From Paracoccus salsus (GTDB lineage: Bacteria; Pseudomonadota; Alphaproteobacteria; Rhodobacterales; Rhodobacteraceae), in NCBI RefSeq assembly GCF_021556615.1, contig NZ_JAKGGD010000005.1, forward strand, positions 186,001 through 250,000: DNA of 64,000 nt, given 5' to 3'. A program made the translations under genes and the position numbers. Below are positions 29,626-38,483 of the stretch, in pieces. A model generated the notes under the pieces. It was not told the DNA's origin. It saw only the letters and a list, made by a program, of their open reading frames with translations, and made no database searches. How positions within the stretch are numbered: the stretch's first letter is position 1; each line of letters begins with the position of its first letter.

Positions 29626-29732
29626 GGACAACATCCTCTCTGCTGGCTGCGGGTGGTGTTGCCCACCTTGAGCGTGCCCCGCGGTTCTTGAGTCTGTTTT
29701 GCGCCACAGCCGTGAAAGCGGCGTGAATCCAG

Positions 29733-29770
29733 ACGGCCCGATTGCGTGAAAACACCCGCAATCGAGCCGT
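29733..29770 (-). terminator. Stem-loop after the subtilisin gene
   Basis: Stem of 8 bp (29739-29746 with 29757-29764), one mismatch, then 5 more outer pairs, in the 163-bp gap before the 155-aa gene. No T-tract. Could be a terminator or a processing site in the operon. Confidence 0.5.
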
Positions 29771-29788
29771 CACCGAAACTTTTTTGAT

Positions 29789-31543
29789 TCAAAATTCGGG
29801 AAATTGGCGCAATGCAGGCAGAACGGGTGTCGGACCGGGCGTTTCCGAAAGCGTTTCGGCCAATGCCCGAATCGCGGACCGATTCGTCACGCTGGCGCCT
29901 GCGGACAGCTGGGTGGCAAGCCAGCGGGCCAGTTGCGGGGCCGCCAGCGAGGTGCCGGACAAAAGGCCGAATGCGCCGCTGCTTCTGCCCGAGACGACCA
30001 TGCCCGGCTGCGTGATCGCGCAATCGACCACCGCGAGGCAGTCTCCGCCCTGTCCGTCATGAAGAAGCGAGCAATAGGATATCAGCGATCGGCGCTGTGC
30101 GTCGACCGCCCCTGCCCGCAGGCTGCGGCGGCCGCCCGCATACGCATTCAGCGTCCGGCTGCGCAGCACTTTCGGGGCGCCGCCATTCTCGGCGTCGGTC
30201 AGGATCAGCCTGCCTGCCTCGTCATGGACCCGGTAGGCCGGATCGATCAGCCAGCTTTGCCGTGCTCCGCTGCGAAACCCTCGGATCACTTCGTCGCGCT
30301 GGACGCAGATTTCGTATTCGCCGGCCGGGGCGCTGCCGGCGATGGCGATGCGCCAGTTGCCCGGCGGGGCGAAAGGCTCGCCCAGGCGCTCGGGACAGGT
30401 CGGATTGATCATGACCGTAATGCCCTCGCGCCAGCGATTATCGCCTACAAGGCGCGGGGTGTAATAGGCGCGGGCGATTTCCTGACCAGCGCCGTCCGAG
30501 ACAAGCGTCTGGTATTGCCAGGGACCGCTGAAGGCGGTGGCGACAGGGTTGTGGCCGGGTGCCGTCAGCACGATCTGCATCAACTCGCTCTCAAGACCCG
30601 CGCGCGTGGGGCCCCAGATCTCCAGTGGTGTCATGGTCCGGTCATCCGGCGGCAGGCGCCAGCCCAGTTCATCGCCGGGCGACAGCACCCCGCTGAGACG
30701 TTCCAGCCGGCCGTTGCCGGTCGGCAGAACGAAGTGGATGTCGCCCAGATCGGGGGCGCCGGATTGCGACACTGCGTCCATGAACAGTTCCAGCAGACTT
30801 GACCCGTCGCGCGCGCCCGCCGTCACCCCATAGCTGAGATTGATGACCACCGGCAGTCTGACCGAGCCATGGTCCCGGCCCTGCCGTTTCTCGATGAACC
30901 GGCAGAGGCGGCGCGCCCGGTGGATCACGAACAGGAACGAGGACAGCAGCAATGGCGGTGTCAGCGTACCCATGGAATCTTCGGTCAGCTTGGGGGGCAG
31001 GTTGACCGCGATCACCGGGTGTCTGCGGCCGGTCGGATCGCTGGTGGGAAAGCCCGCCGCAAGCATCGCCACTGCGGCCCCGTGGCCATGCGCGAAGGCG
31101 GTCGATTGGGTTGTCTGGCGGGTCATGTCCACCACGCCGGTGAGGCGGTAGATCGCATCCTCGCCCGGGATCTGGCCAGCCCGCGCCCTTGCCAGATAGT
31201 CGTCGATCTCGGCGCCGCGCAGCTCGATTCCGTTGGGCAGGTCGCTGCCCGACGCGCCGCTGCGACATCGGGCGTCCTGCACCCAGATCGAGGCGACCCG
31301 GCTGTGACCATTCGCCAGCCGCAGCCTTTCATGCGCGAAGGGAATGGCGTCGTCGATGACCGCAATGATGCAGCCCGTATCCGGACAAGGCAGCGCATCG
31401 TCGGACAGATAGGCCAGCGCCGGGTCTGACAGGTCGCTGTCATCGAACTCGGCCGGGTCCGGGTTGATGGAATCTGCCGGCAGCACCGCCGAGGGGTCGT
31501 TCAGGAACGCCTCGAAGGCAGACAGCATCGCCGTGGCGATCAT
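29789..31543 (-). CDS. Leaderless subtilisin-like (S8) serine peptidase
   Basis: 584 aa. Catalytic Asp64 (AVIDDAIPF), His154 (HGHGAAVAM), oxyanion Asn277 (PTGNG) and Ser532 (LSGTSLAAP) are all in place, so it should be active. There is no signal peptide, no propeptide-like I9 domain and no membrane helix, which suggests a cytoplasmic protease. An insertion of about 250 residues between Asn277 and Ser532 is large for the family. Start ATG 31543 overlaps the stop of the 86-aa gene (ATGA). Its physiological target is unknown; the neighbours suggest a dedicated system. Confidence 0.88.
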   Translation of the reverse strand: MIATAMLSAFEAFLNDPSAVLPADSINPDPAEFDDSDLSDPALAYLSDDALPCPDTGCIIAVIDDAIPFAHERLRLANGHSRVASIWVQDARCRSGASGSDLPNGIELRGAEIDDYLARARAGQIPGEDAIYRLTGVVDMTRQTTQSTAFAHGHGAAVAMLAAGFPTSDPTGRRHPVIAVNLPPKLTEDSMGTLTPPLLLSSFLFVIHRARRLCRFIEKRQGRDHGSVRLPVVINLSYGVTAGARDGSSLLELFMDAVSQSGAPDLGDIHFVLPTGNGRLERLSGVLSPGDELGWRLPPDDRTMTPLEIWGPTRAGLESELMQIVLTAPGHNPVATAFSGPWQYQTLVSDGAGQEIARAYYTPRLVGDNRWREGITVMINPTCPERLGEPFAPPGNWRIAIAGSAPAGEYEICVQRDEVIRGFRSGARQSWLIDPAYRVHDEAGRLILTDAENGGAPKVLRSRTLNAYAGGRRSLRAGAVDAQRRSLISYCSLLHDGQGGDCLAVVDCAITQPGMVVSGRSSGAFGLLSGTSLAAPQLARWLATQLSAGASVTNRSAIRALAETLSETPGPTPVLPALRQFPEF

Positions 31544-31800
31544 GACCCAAGACTCTGCTTCAGCAGATCCTCCAGCGTCGATTTCATCTGGTCCGGCATC
31601 GAACGTCCCGCATCCGGTTCGAAATCCGTCGGTGCCTGCGCCAGCTTTCGCCGTGCCCGCAGCACCTGCCAATAGTGCAGATAGGGAGAGAGGCCGGGCT
31701 GGTAGCGGGCAAATGCAACCTTCGGTGCCGACCATTGCGCGCGCCTCGTCTGTTGTCCCGGGTCCGGGTCCGGATATTTCAGCTCCACCGTTGCCCCCAT
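31540..31800 (-). CDS. Small uncharacterised protein between haloperoxidase-like and subtilisin genes
   Basis: 86 aa, no recognised domain. Central aromatic segment ARYQPGLSPYLHYWQVLRARR (about 31-51) and an acidic/helical C-terminus MKSTLEDLLKQSLGS. The start at 31800 overlaps the end of the upstream gene by 22 bp and the stop overlaps the subtilisin start by 4 bp, so all three are probably translated together. It could be a partner, inhibitor or substrate of the protease; this is inference. Confidence 0.7.
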   Translation of the reverse strand: MGATVELKYPDPDPGQQTRRAQWSAPKVAFARYQPGLSPYLHYWQVLRARRKLAQAPTDFEPDAGRSMPDQMKSTLEDLLKQSLGS

Positions 31801-32915
31801 TCCGCGATTGCGGCGGCGGTGAGCGAGCCCCACATCGGCGCCGGCCGGACATCGCTGGCGTCGGCCGCGAACGCGGTGGAATCGCCGTCCCCGCCACTGA
31901 CGCCGCCGCCCCCGGTCATGGTGTTCAGGACGGCATAGTGAAAGTCGCGCGGATCGCTGCCATTGGTATAGGCGACCCCGTCGAAACTGGCCGAGCCGAC
32001 CGTCCCGGCCGCGCCATTCGCGGCCCGGCCGCGCGCCATCAGATAGCGCCCAAGCTGGATGCCCAGCACCGCGCCCGCCGCGCTGTCGGCGGGAAAATGC
32101 ACGCCCGCGACGGTCCGGTTGATGGCAATCCGGCAGGCCAGGCGATAGAGTTGACTGTCCGCAGGAACGCCGGCCGCCGGATCCTGCATGAGGGTCAGGA
32201 CCGTCGCCAGCGTGAAGGCCTGCGTCGCATGACCGCTTGGGAAGGTCGCATGGGTCGGGCAGGCGATCATCGGCTGTATCAGGTCCGAAAACTGGCCGGG
32301 GCGCGGGCAACCCAGGGCCAGCTTGACCCGCATCACCACAAAGGTTGCGATATCCTGGGCCATGTCCAGCATTTCAAGGATCTTGTCCGACCGGCTGGGT
32401 TCGATTGGCAGGATGCTGGCGAAAAAGGCCACCAACTCTTCGGTCTGCACATCGATCTCGGCGGCGCGATCAGCCCGCAATTCGGCATAATGACCGACCA
32501 GCGCGACGGCCTGCTGGAATCCGTCCAGCCCGGGCCGCGTGATCGAGGCCAGCGGCGTATAGGTCGCGTTCAGGGCATCCCCGGCGGCGGTGCGCCTGAG
32601 CACGGTTACCGTCTGCGCGGTCGATTGCGCGGGCGCGTAACCGGTCATGTCGAACGCGATGTCTTCCAGCAATTCCCCGGCGATGACCGCCTCGCGATGG
32701 TCCGGGTCCAGACGATACAGACGCGCGCCCATGTCCAGCCCCGACGCCGCCCCCACCACCCCGGCGATCTGTTCGGCGCCGGCGATCCCGTCGCGAGTCC
32801 GCATCAGCGCCTCGATCAGGGCCCCGGTCCCGAAATTTTCGCCATCGCTGCGCGCGTTCCGGGCATTCCTCGCATTTCTGGCGTTCCGCGCGTTCCGTGC
32901 ATTTAGTAAAGACAT
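31779..32915 (-). CDS. PAP2 / vanadium-haloperoxidase-like protein with (Asn-Ala-Arg)6 N-terminus
   Basis: 378 aa. The phosphate/vanadate pocket of the PAP2 superfamily is complete: Lys198 and Arg205 (KLALGCPRP), Ser227-Gly228-His229 (FPSGH) and Arg267/His273 (NRTVAGVHFP). No signal peptide or membrane helices, unlike membrane PAP2 phosphatases, so a soluble acid phosphatase or vanadium-dependent haloperoxidase-like enzyme is more likely; which one cannot be told. Residues 5-22 are six Asn-Ala-Arg units. The C-terminal 60 residues contain a Gly-rich stretch. First gene of the minus-strand set. Confidence 0.85.
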   Translation of the reverse strand: MSLLNARNARNARNARNARNARSDGENFGTGALIEALMRTRDGIAGAEQIAGVVGAASGLDMGARLYRLDPDHREAVIAGELLEDIAFDMTGYAPAQSTAQTVTVLRRTAAGDALNATYTPLASITRPGLDGFQQAVALVGHYAELRADRAAEIDVQTEELVAFFASILPIEPSRSDKILEMLDMAQDIATFVVMRVKLALGCPRPGQFSDLIQPMIACPTHATFPSGHATQAFTLATVLTLMQDPAAGVPADSQLYRLACRIAINRTVAGVHFPADSAAGAVLGIQLGRYLMARGRAANGAAGTVGSASFDGVAYTNGSDPRDFHYAVLNTMTGGGGVSGGDGDSTAFAADASDVRPAPMWGSLTAAAIAEWGQRWS

Positions 32916-33014
32916 ATCAAGATCCTGAAAATGCTGGCATTCGTATGCTGTCCTATACTAGCGTGAAAGGTTAACAATGCGTAGCATTAACACCGGTCCG
33001 GCCAAGAACTGATA
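32916..33014. promoter_or_regulatory. Divergent promoter region of the accessory cluster
   Basis: 99 bp between the haloperoxidase-like gene and the SARP-like regulator, noticeably richer in A+T than the flanks. It holds an imperfect inverted repeat at 32972-32993 (GTTAAC AATGC, GTA, GCATT AAC) that could be the regulator's operator, and TATACT at 32954-32959 as a possible -10. Confidence 0.45.
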
Positions 33015-34562
33015 ATGAAGCGGCTGACACTTCGGCTAATGGGCCCTGTCGAACTGACGGGGCCTTCAGGAGTCATCCTGACACCGCGTGGCATGCGTGC
33101 CCGCGGGGCGCTTGCGATATTGGGCAGTGCCAAGGGCATGCGCGTGACCCGCGCGCGGCTTCAGGACCTGCTGTTCAGCGAACGCGACCCCGAACACGGC
33201 AATGCCAGTATCCGCCAGTTGCTTCGCGAAATCCGGATCGCGCTGCGCGACGATCGCGCTGCCCTTGTCACCGGGCCGGGCTGGGTTGGGCTTGATCCGG
33301 AATGGGTCCGGATCGACCTCTCTGCGCCGCCAGGCGTCGATGGACAGACGCCGGAATTCGCAGCCGACCTGGATATTCCCGATGCCGAGTTCGAAGATTG
33401 GCTGCGTGAGGCAAGGCTGCATGCCGAAAGCCATGTCGTCGCGGTCGAAGAGCCCGCCAGAACGCATCAGTTGCCCAATATCGTTCTGATCGCGCCGGTT
33501 TCGGAAAGCCCGCAGGCCAGGATTATCACAGAGATGGTGCTGGGTGACGCGCTTGGGCGGGTCATCGACCTTTTGCCAGTTCATATTCTGGACGAGGATC
33601 CGGCAAATTCGGGCCCGGCAATTCTGGTTCATTCGTCCAGTGACATCATCGCCAATACCTACTATCTGGTCATCAAGCTGGTTTATCGGCAAAGCGGCGC
33701 CGTGCTTTGGGCGCACCGTTTTTCATGGCCGGTGGCGCAATCCGATCCCCACATGCAGCAATGCTCCGCTCAGATCTGCCTCTCAGCGTTCAGGGTGATC
33801 GATGCTGCATCATCGATCGATACGACATTCCAGCTTTCCTTTGGCGACATTTTCAGCTTTTCCAAGAACAAGCTGGACAGGGCTGACCTGAACCTTGGAA
33901 AGATCGACGAGAAGATTAATCCGGCGGTCGTTCTCTCGTTGCGAGCCTGGATCAGAAGCACGCTTGCGTTCGAAAGACTGACGGATGATCCCGTCAGAAA
34001 TATCGAGGAAGCAAAAGAATTCTCAAGGAGAGCGCGAGAAATCAGCCCTCTGAATGCAACGGTTGTCGCGGTCAGTTCTTTCCTCGAGTCTTATTTGTAC
34101 AATACGGACACCGCGAAAGAGCTGGCGCGCCAGGCGATTGCGCTGGACCATCAGAATCCGATCGCGCGTCTGTCCTATTCCCGATCCCTTTACGATATGG
34201 GCAAGTTCGAGGAAGCCTCGAACGAGGCGCGGGCCAGTCTCAACCATCCGTTCTCGAATCTGAATCCGGCCAACTGGCATGTCGAGATCGCTCTTACGAT
34301 GACCAAGCAGCGGCGCTTTGCAGAGGCGGTCAAGCATCTTGAGGTCGCAAGCCATCACGCGCCGGACCATCGCCCCGCCCTGCGGTTCCTGTCTGCCCTG
34401 CGCTATCAGCTGAACGATGAGCAGGGCGCAATCCAGGCCCTGCGGAAGCTGAAAAAGCTGGAACCAGACTTCACGCTGGATCTGATGGCAAGCGATCAGT
34501 ACCCGGTCGATTCTCTGCGCAACGCGGGATTGATGAAGATCACCAAATCCGGCCTGATCTAG
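33015..34562 (+). CDS. SARP-like transcriptional regulator with TPR-type C-terminus
   Basis: 515 aa. Residues 1-110 form a winged-helix domain of the OmpR/SARP type (LMGPVELTGPSGVILTPRG; ASIRQLLREIRIALRD). A middle region of about 150-290 resembles the TolB-like part of CadC-type regulators. Residues about 330-490 are helical repeats of TPR type (AIALDHQNPIARLSYSRSLY, KHLEVASHHAPDHRPALRFL). No receiver domain, kinase or membrane helix is seen. From about 33.8 kb the base composition is more A+T-rich than neighbours, suggesting acquisition. Divergent from, and probably controlling, the subtilisin cluster; its stop overlaps the cysQ stop by 4 bp. Confidence 0.78.
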   Translation: MKRLTLRLMGPVELTGPSGVILTPRGMRARGALAILGSAKGMRVTRARLQDLLFSERDPEHGNASIRQLLREIRIALRDDRAALVTGPGWVGLDPEWVRIDLSAPPGVDGQTPEFAADLDIPDAEFEDWLREARLHAESHVVAVEEPARTHQLPNIVLIAPVSESPQARIITEMVLGDALGRVIDLLPVHILDEDPANSGPAILVHSSSDIIANTYYLVIKLVYRQSGAVLWAHRFSWPVAQSDPHMQQCSAQICLSAFRVIDAASSIDTTFQLSFGDIFSFSKNKLDRADLNLGKIDEKINPAVVLSLRAWIRSTLAFERLTDDPVRNIEEAKEFSRRAREISPLNATVVAVSSFLESYLYNTDTAKELARQAIALDHQNPIARLSYSRSLYDMGKFEEASNEARASLNHPFSNLNPANWHVEIALTMTKQRRFAEAVKHLEVASHHAPDHRPALRFLSALRYQLNDEQGAIQALRKLKKLEPDFTLDLMASDQYPVDSLRNAGLMKITKSGLI

Positions 34563-35341
34563 GGCTTCAGCGCCTCCAGCAACTGCTGGTGAAGCCGCGC
34601 GCCGGCGACGATCAGCCCGTCCACCATCGCCCGTTGGCTGTTGAACCGCATCCGGCCGCCGCGCCGGTCGCTGACGGCGGCGCCCGCCCGTTCGGCGATC
34701 AGGCTGCCCGCGGCGATGTCCCATTCCCACGCTGCGCGCAGCGACAGCGCGGCGTCGAAGCGGCCCTCGGCCGCAAGGCACAGCCGCCATGCCAGTGACG
34801 GCCTGAATTCGCGGCTGAATGGCGGCACAAGGCCATTCAGCCAGTGCCCCGGGTCGGAAACGGTTCGATAGGTCAGCACCCGCGCACCGGCGATCCCGCT
34901 GTCTGAAGGGGCGATGGCGGCACCGTTCAGCAGCGCGGGTCCGTCCGCAAAGGCGGTATAGCAGAGGTCTCTGACCGGCAGATAGACAACGGCCGCCACG
35001 ATCCGATCACCGCGCGCGACGGCCAGCGAATGCGAAAAACCCTCTTGCCCGGCGATGAAGGCGCGGGTCCCGTCGATCGGGTCGATGATGAAGCAGTTCC
35101 GGGCATCCAGCCGCGCGGGATCGGCCTCGCTTTCCTCGGACAGCCAGCCGTAATCGGGCCGTGCGCCGGTCAGAAGCGCCTGCAATTCCTCGTTCACGGC
35201 CAGATCGGCCTCGCTGACCGGGCCGGCGTCGCCGGGTTTTTCCCACGAATGCGGATCCTGCCGCCAGTATCGCAGCGCGATCCGGCCCGCGGCGCGCGCG
35301 GCCTGTTCCAGCAGGGCAAGATCGTCTTCAGGCACCGGCAA
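34559..35341 (-). CDS. cysQ: 3'(2'),5'-bisphosphate nucleotidase CysQ
   Basis: Mg-dependent phosphatase that removes the 3'-phosphate of PAP left by sulfate assimilation; inositol-monophosphatase fold. 260 aa. Motifs WLSEES near 66, DPIDGTRAF near 86-94 and WEWDIAAGSLI near 206 carry the metal ligands. Overlaps the end of pmbA by 14 bp. An inositol monophosphatase role is possible. Confidence 0.88.
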   Translation of the reverse strand: MPVPEDDLALLEQAARAAGRIALRYWRQDPHSWEKPGDAGPVSEADLAVNEELQALLTGARPDYGWLSEESEADPARLDARNCFIIDPIDGTRAFIAGQEGFSHSLAVARGDRIVAAVVYLPVRDLCYTAFADGPALLNGAAIAPSDSGIAGARVLTYRTVSDPGHWLNGLVPPFSREFRPSLAWRLCLAAEGRFDAALSLRAAWEWDIAAGSLIAERAGAAVSDRRGGRMRFNSQRAMVDGLIVAGARLHQQLLEALKP

Positions 35342-36701
35342 CCGTCATCCCCTCGACCAGCAGGCTGGGCACCTCGGCCGCGCGCCACGGCAGCGCATCG
35401 TCGGCCGCCCGCAGCGTCATCAGCATGTCGCGCAGATTGCCCGCGATGGTGCATTCATTGACCGGATAGGCGAGCTGGCCATTCTCGACCCAGAATCCTG
35501 CCGCGCCGCGGGAATAATCACCCGTCGTGGCGTTGATCGAGGCCCCCAGCATCGAGGTCACGACGAGGCCGGTGCCCATCGCGACCTGCAACCCGTCAAG
35601 ACTGGACGCCCCCGGCGTCAGGACCACGTTGCTGTTCGCGGGCGAGGGCGGCGAGGCGAGCCCGCGCGCCGCAGACGCCGTGCTGTCCATGCCCAGCTTG
35701 CGCCCCGTGGCCAGATCCAGCGTCCAACCCAGCAACACGCCATCCGCGACGATCCGGCGTGGCGCGGTCGCCAGCCCCTCGGCGTCGAACGGGCGCGAGG
35801 ACGGATAGCGTGGGCGCAGGGGATCTTCGGTCAGGTCCATGCCCGCGGGCAGCACTGGTTCACCCATCGCCTTGCGCAGCCAGCTGGCGCCGCGCGCGAC
35901 CGCGCTGCCATTGACCGCAGACAGAAGGTGGCCGATCAGCGACGCCGAGACGCGGCGATCATACAGGATCGGATAGGCACCGGTGGGCGGCTTGCGCGAG
36001 CCGGCGCGGGCCAGCGTGCGTTCGGCGGCCAACCGGCCGATCTCCTCGGGTTCCGGCAGATCTTCGGCCCAGATGCGCGACTCGGCGGCATAGTCACGCT
36101 CCATCCGCAGCCCCTCGCCGGTGATGGCGACGGCCGAGACGGCATGCGTGGTCCGACCGTAACCGCCCGAAAACCCGTTCGATGCCGCCAGCCACAGATA
36201 GCGGCGGCTGAAGCTGGCATTGGCGCTTTCCACCTGGCTGATGCCCTTGGCCTCCAGCGCCGCCGCCTCGGCCCGCAGCGCGATCTGCTGCAACCCCTCG
36301 GGGGCGGGATCCGGCAGGTCGTCGGCGATCTGCAAGTTGCCGGCGTCACGAGCCGCGGCAAGCTGATTGCTGTCGGCCAGCGCCAGCGTGTCGTCGACCG
36401 GCGCCTCGCGGGCCATAGCCACCGCGCGCGCCGCCATCTCGGCGATGCTGCTGTCGCTGTGGTCCGAGGCCGAGACGCAGGCCTGGCGACCACCGATCAG
36501 CACCCGCAGCCCGATCTCGATGCCTTCGGCGCGGTCGGCATGTTCCAGCGTCCCGCAGCGCACGTCGATGCTGGTCGACTGGCCGCGCATCGCCAGCGCG
36601 TCGGCCTGATCCGCGCCCGCCTTTCGCGCCGCGCCGACCAGCGCCTCGGCCAACGATCTCAGCCGCGCCGCATCCTGTCCTGCCTTGTCCTCGCTGCCCA
36701 T
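35328..36701 (-). CDS. pmbA: TldD/PmbA family metallopeptidase PmbA (TldE)
   Basis: 457 aa. In E. coli, TldD and TldE form a heterodimeric peptidase for antitoxin CcdA and the microcin B17 leader. N-terminal PmbA domain (DQADALAMRGQS, RVLIGGRQACVSASD) and the C-terminal conserved GDYSRGAAGFWVENG and NECTIAGNLRDM. The TldE subunit lacks the HExxxH zinc motif, as here. ATG 36701 has GAGGA ahead of it. No tldD nearby. Confidence 0.9.
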   Translation of the reverse strand: MGSEDKAGQDAARLRSLAEALVGAARKAGADQADALAMRGQSTSIDVRCGTLEHADRAEGIEIGLRVLIGGRQACVSASDHSDSSIAEMAARAVAMAREAPVDDTLALADSNQLAAARDAGNLQIADDLPDPAPEGLQQIALRAEAAALEAKGISQVESANASFSRRYLWLAASNGFSGGYGRTTHAVSAVAITGEGLRMERDYAAESRIWAEDLPEPEEIGRLAAERTLARAGSRKPPTGAYPILYDRRVSASLIGHLLSAVNGSAVARGASWLRKAMGEPVLPAGMDLTEDPLRPRYPSSRPFDAEGLATAPRRIVADGVLLGWTLDLATGRKLGMDSTASAARGLASPPSPANSNVVLTPGASSLDGLQVAMGTGLVVTSMLGASINATTGDYSRGAAGFWVENGQLAYPVNECTIAGNLRDMLMTLRAADDALPWRAAEVPSLLVEGMTVAGA

Positions 36702-36761
36702 GTCGTCCTCTTTTTCTTTCGTCCCCTTTTCACGCGCGCGGACGCGCGGCGCAAACGAAAA

Positions 36762-36785
36762 GGGGCCGGACAAGCGTCCGGCCCC
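36762..36785 (-). terminator. Rho-independent terminator of the DUF2125 gene
   Basis: Perfect 10-bp stem (36762-36771 with 36776-36785), four-base loop, followed on the minus strand by TTTTCGTTT. A textbook intrinsic terminator directly after the DUF2125 stop; it separates that gene from pmbA. Confidence 0.88.
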
Positions 36786-36805
36786 TGCCCTTGCGGGATT
36801 TCAGG

Positions 36806-38407
36806 TCACTTGACCTGCTGCCCGTTCGCATAGATCGACCCGTCTTCCCGGAATTCGATCTCGCTGCGCAACTGACCGGGATTGTCCTCGACCGGCCGGG
36901 CGAACATCGCGAGCATCATCCTTGCGGCCATCATCTGCTCTTTCGGCAGCACGCCCATCGAAACCAGCGTATCCAGAAGCGTGTTGACCCCGTCGAAATT
37001 GCCCTCGATCCGGCCCACCGGTTGATCAGCGCCCTCGCGCATCGTCAGGGCACCCGACAGATCGGCATTCACGCCAGCCGCGTCCAGCGTAACCTGGTTG
37101 ATCTTCAGGGTTTCGGGGCGGAACGGCATCTGCGGCCTGTCCGCGCCACTGGGCGCCGCTTCGCCATCGGCGGCTTGCGTGTCGGCCTCGTCCCGTTGCC
37201 GCGCGGCCTGTTCCATGCGATCCGCAAACGCCGGGTCCAGCAGATCGTCGGTCAGGGTCGCGGTGCCCTCGACATCGATCGTCAGGCTGGCGGGGTCGCG
37301 AGGCAGTTGCCCGTTGGGGTCGAAAAGATCCCAGAGTCCATCCGCAAGCGTCAGGCCATCCCGTGCATAGCCGAACCTGAAGGGCTGCGGCTGTTCGGAT
37401 TGCGACACCGGGATCGTCATCAATCCCGACGCGGTTTCCACGGCGTAGCTGATAGGAAGCGGCAGGTCCGAGGTCGTCATCTCGGCCTTCATCTCGCTTG
37501 CGCTGCCCTGAAAGCTCAACCCGTCCCGCGACAACGCCAGCCCAAACTGGCTGCTGTCAGACGAGAAGCTGGTCTCACCGGATGTCTGTCCGCCCTCGGC
37601 GTCGGTGCCAGAGAACTGCGCGCTGCCGGTCAGCGGCCCGATCGCGACCTTGCCGTCGATCTCGAGCCCGGCCTTCAGCGCGCCGTGCATGTTGTCGGCC
37701 ATGTCGAACTGGCCGTCGGGCGCAGTCACGCTGCCGGTCACGGTCAACTGCTCGACGATCGAGCGCGCGGTGAAAGATCCGGTCTCACCGCCATCATCCG
37801 CGGTTTCCAGTTCCTTCAGGTCCAGCGTCAGGTCCAGTTTTTTCGCCGTCATGTCATAAGTCGAGACTGCGGCGGGGCCTGAAACACTGCGATAGCGTCC
37901 CGTCACGTCGGTCATGCGGACGTGAAGCGGCATGTGTTCGGCGGAAACGCTGCCGTCCTCGCCGTCAAAACGCGCCGAAACCAGAAGATCCGGATAGACG
38001 ACTTCGTGCAGCATGTCGTCGGGGCTGCCCGACGACAGCATCTCGTTATCGGGCAGCGACACGATCATCTGCGTGACCATATCGTCCTGATCGGGAATCC
38101 GGGCGCTGATATCGGTGGTGATGGGGCCGTCGATCACGGTCCGCACCCTGGCGTCCCCGGTCGCGCGCAGCACGATCCCGGGCACGCGAATGCTGAGTTC
38201 GCCGGTCTCGGAATCGGTCGAGATGACGATATCGGACAGCGTCAGCGTATCGCCAGCCTCGGCGCGGCTGCCGGTCGCGATCTCATACCCCATGTCGGTA
38301 TAGTATGCGCTGAGATCTTCCCAGACCTGTGCCGGGGTGACCTCGGCAAGAACCGGCGAAGCGGCGGCGATCAGCGCCGTGGCCGAGGTTGCAAGAGGGC
38401 GGAACAT
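36806..38407 (-). CDS. DUF2125 periplasmic protein
   Basis: 533 aa with a Sec signal peptide (cut after residue 21, SPVLA). The rest is beta-rich, with alternating lipid-transport-like repeats and no membrane helix. DUF2125 proteins occur in alphaproteobacteria and have no known function. GGAAAGG lies ahead of the ATG at 38407. It is divergent from the enoyl-CoA hydratase homologue. Confidence 0.85.
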   Translation of the reverse strand: MFRPLATSATALIAAASPVLAEVTPAQVWEDLSAYYTDMGYEIATGSRAEAGDTLTLSDIVISTDSETGELSIRVPGIVLRATGDARVRTVIDGPITTDISARIPDQDDMVTQMIVSLPDNEMLSSGSPDDMLHEVVYPDLLVSARFDGEDGSVSAEHMPLHVRMTDVTGRYRSVSGPAAVSTYDMTAKKLDLTLDLKELETADDGGETGSFTARSIVEQLTVTGSVTAPDGQFDMADNMHGALKAGLEIDGKVAIGPLTGSAQFSGTDAEGGQTSGETSFSSDSSQFGLALSRDGLSFQGSASEMKAEMTTSDLPLPISYAVETASGLMTIPVSQSEQPQPFRFGYARDGLTLADGLWDLFDPNGQLPRDPASLTIDVEGTATLTDDLLDPAFADRMEQAARQRDEADTQAADGEAAPSGADRPQMPFRPETLKINQVTLDAAGVNADLSGALTMREGADQPVGRIEGNFDGVNTLLDTLVSMGVLPKEQMMAARMMLAMFARPVEDNPGQLRSEIEFREDGSIYANGQQVK

Positions 38408-38483
38408 GCCGGATACCTTTCCAGAAGTCAGAAACCTGCCTGATCTGTGCCATAGCGGCGGGGCGAGGAAAAGGGAACATTCC

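Noticed and set aside
31544-31897. Longer start for the subtilisin (702 aa)
   Set aside because: The added region is an out-of-frame reading of the 86-aa and haloperoxidase-like genes; the ATG at 31543 overlaps the upstream stop.
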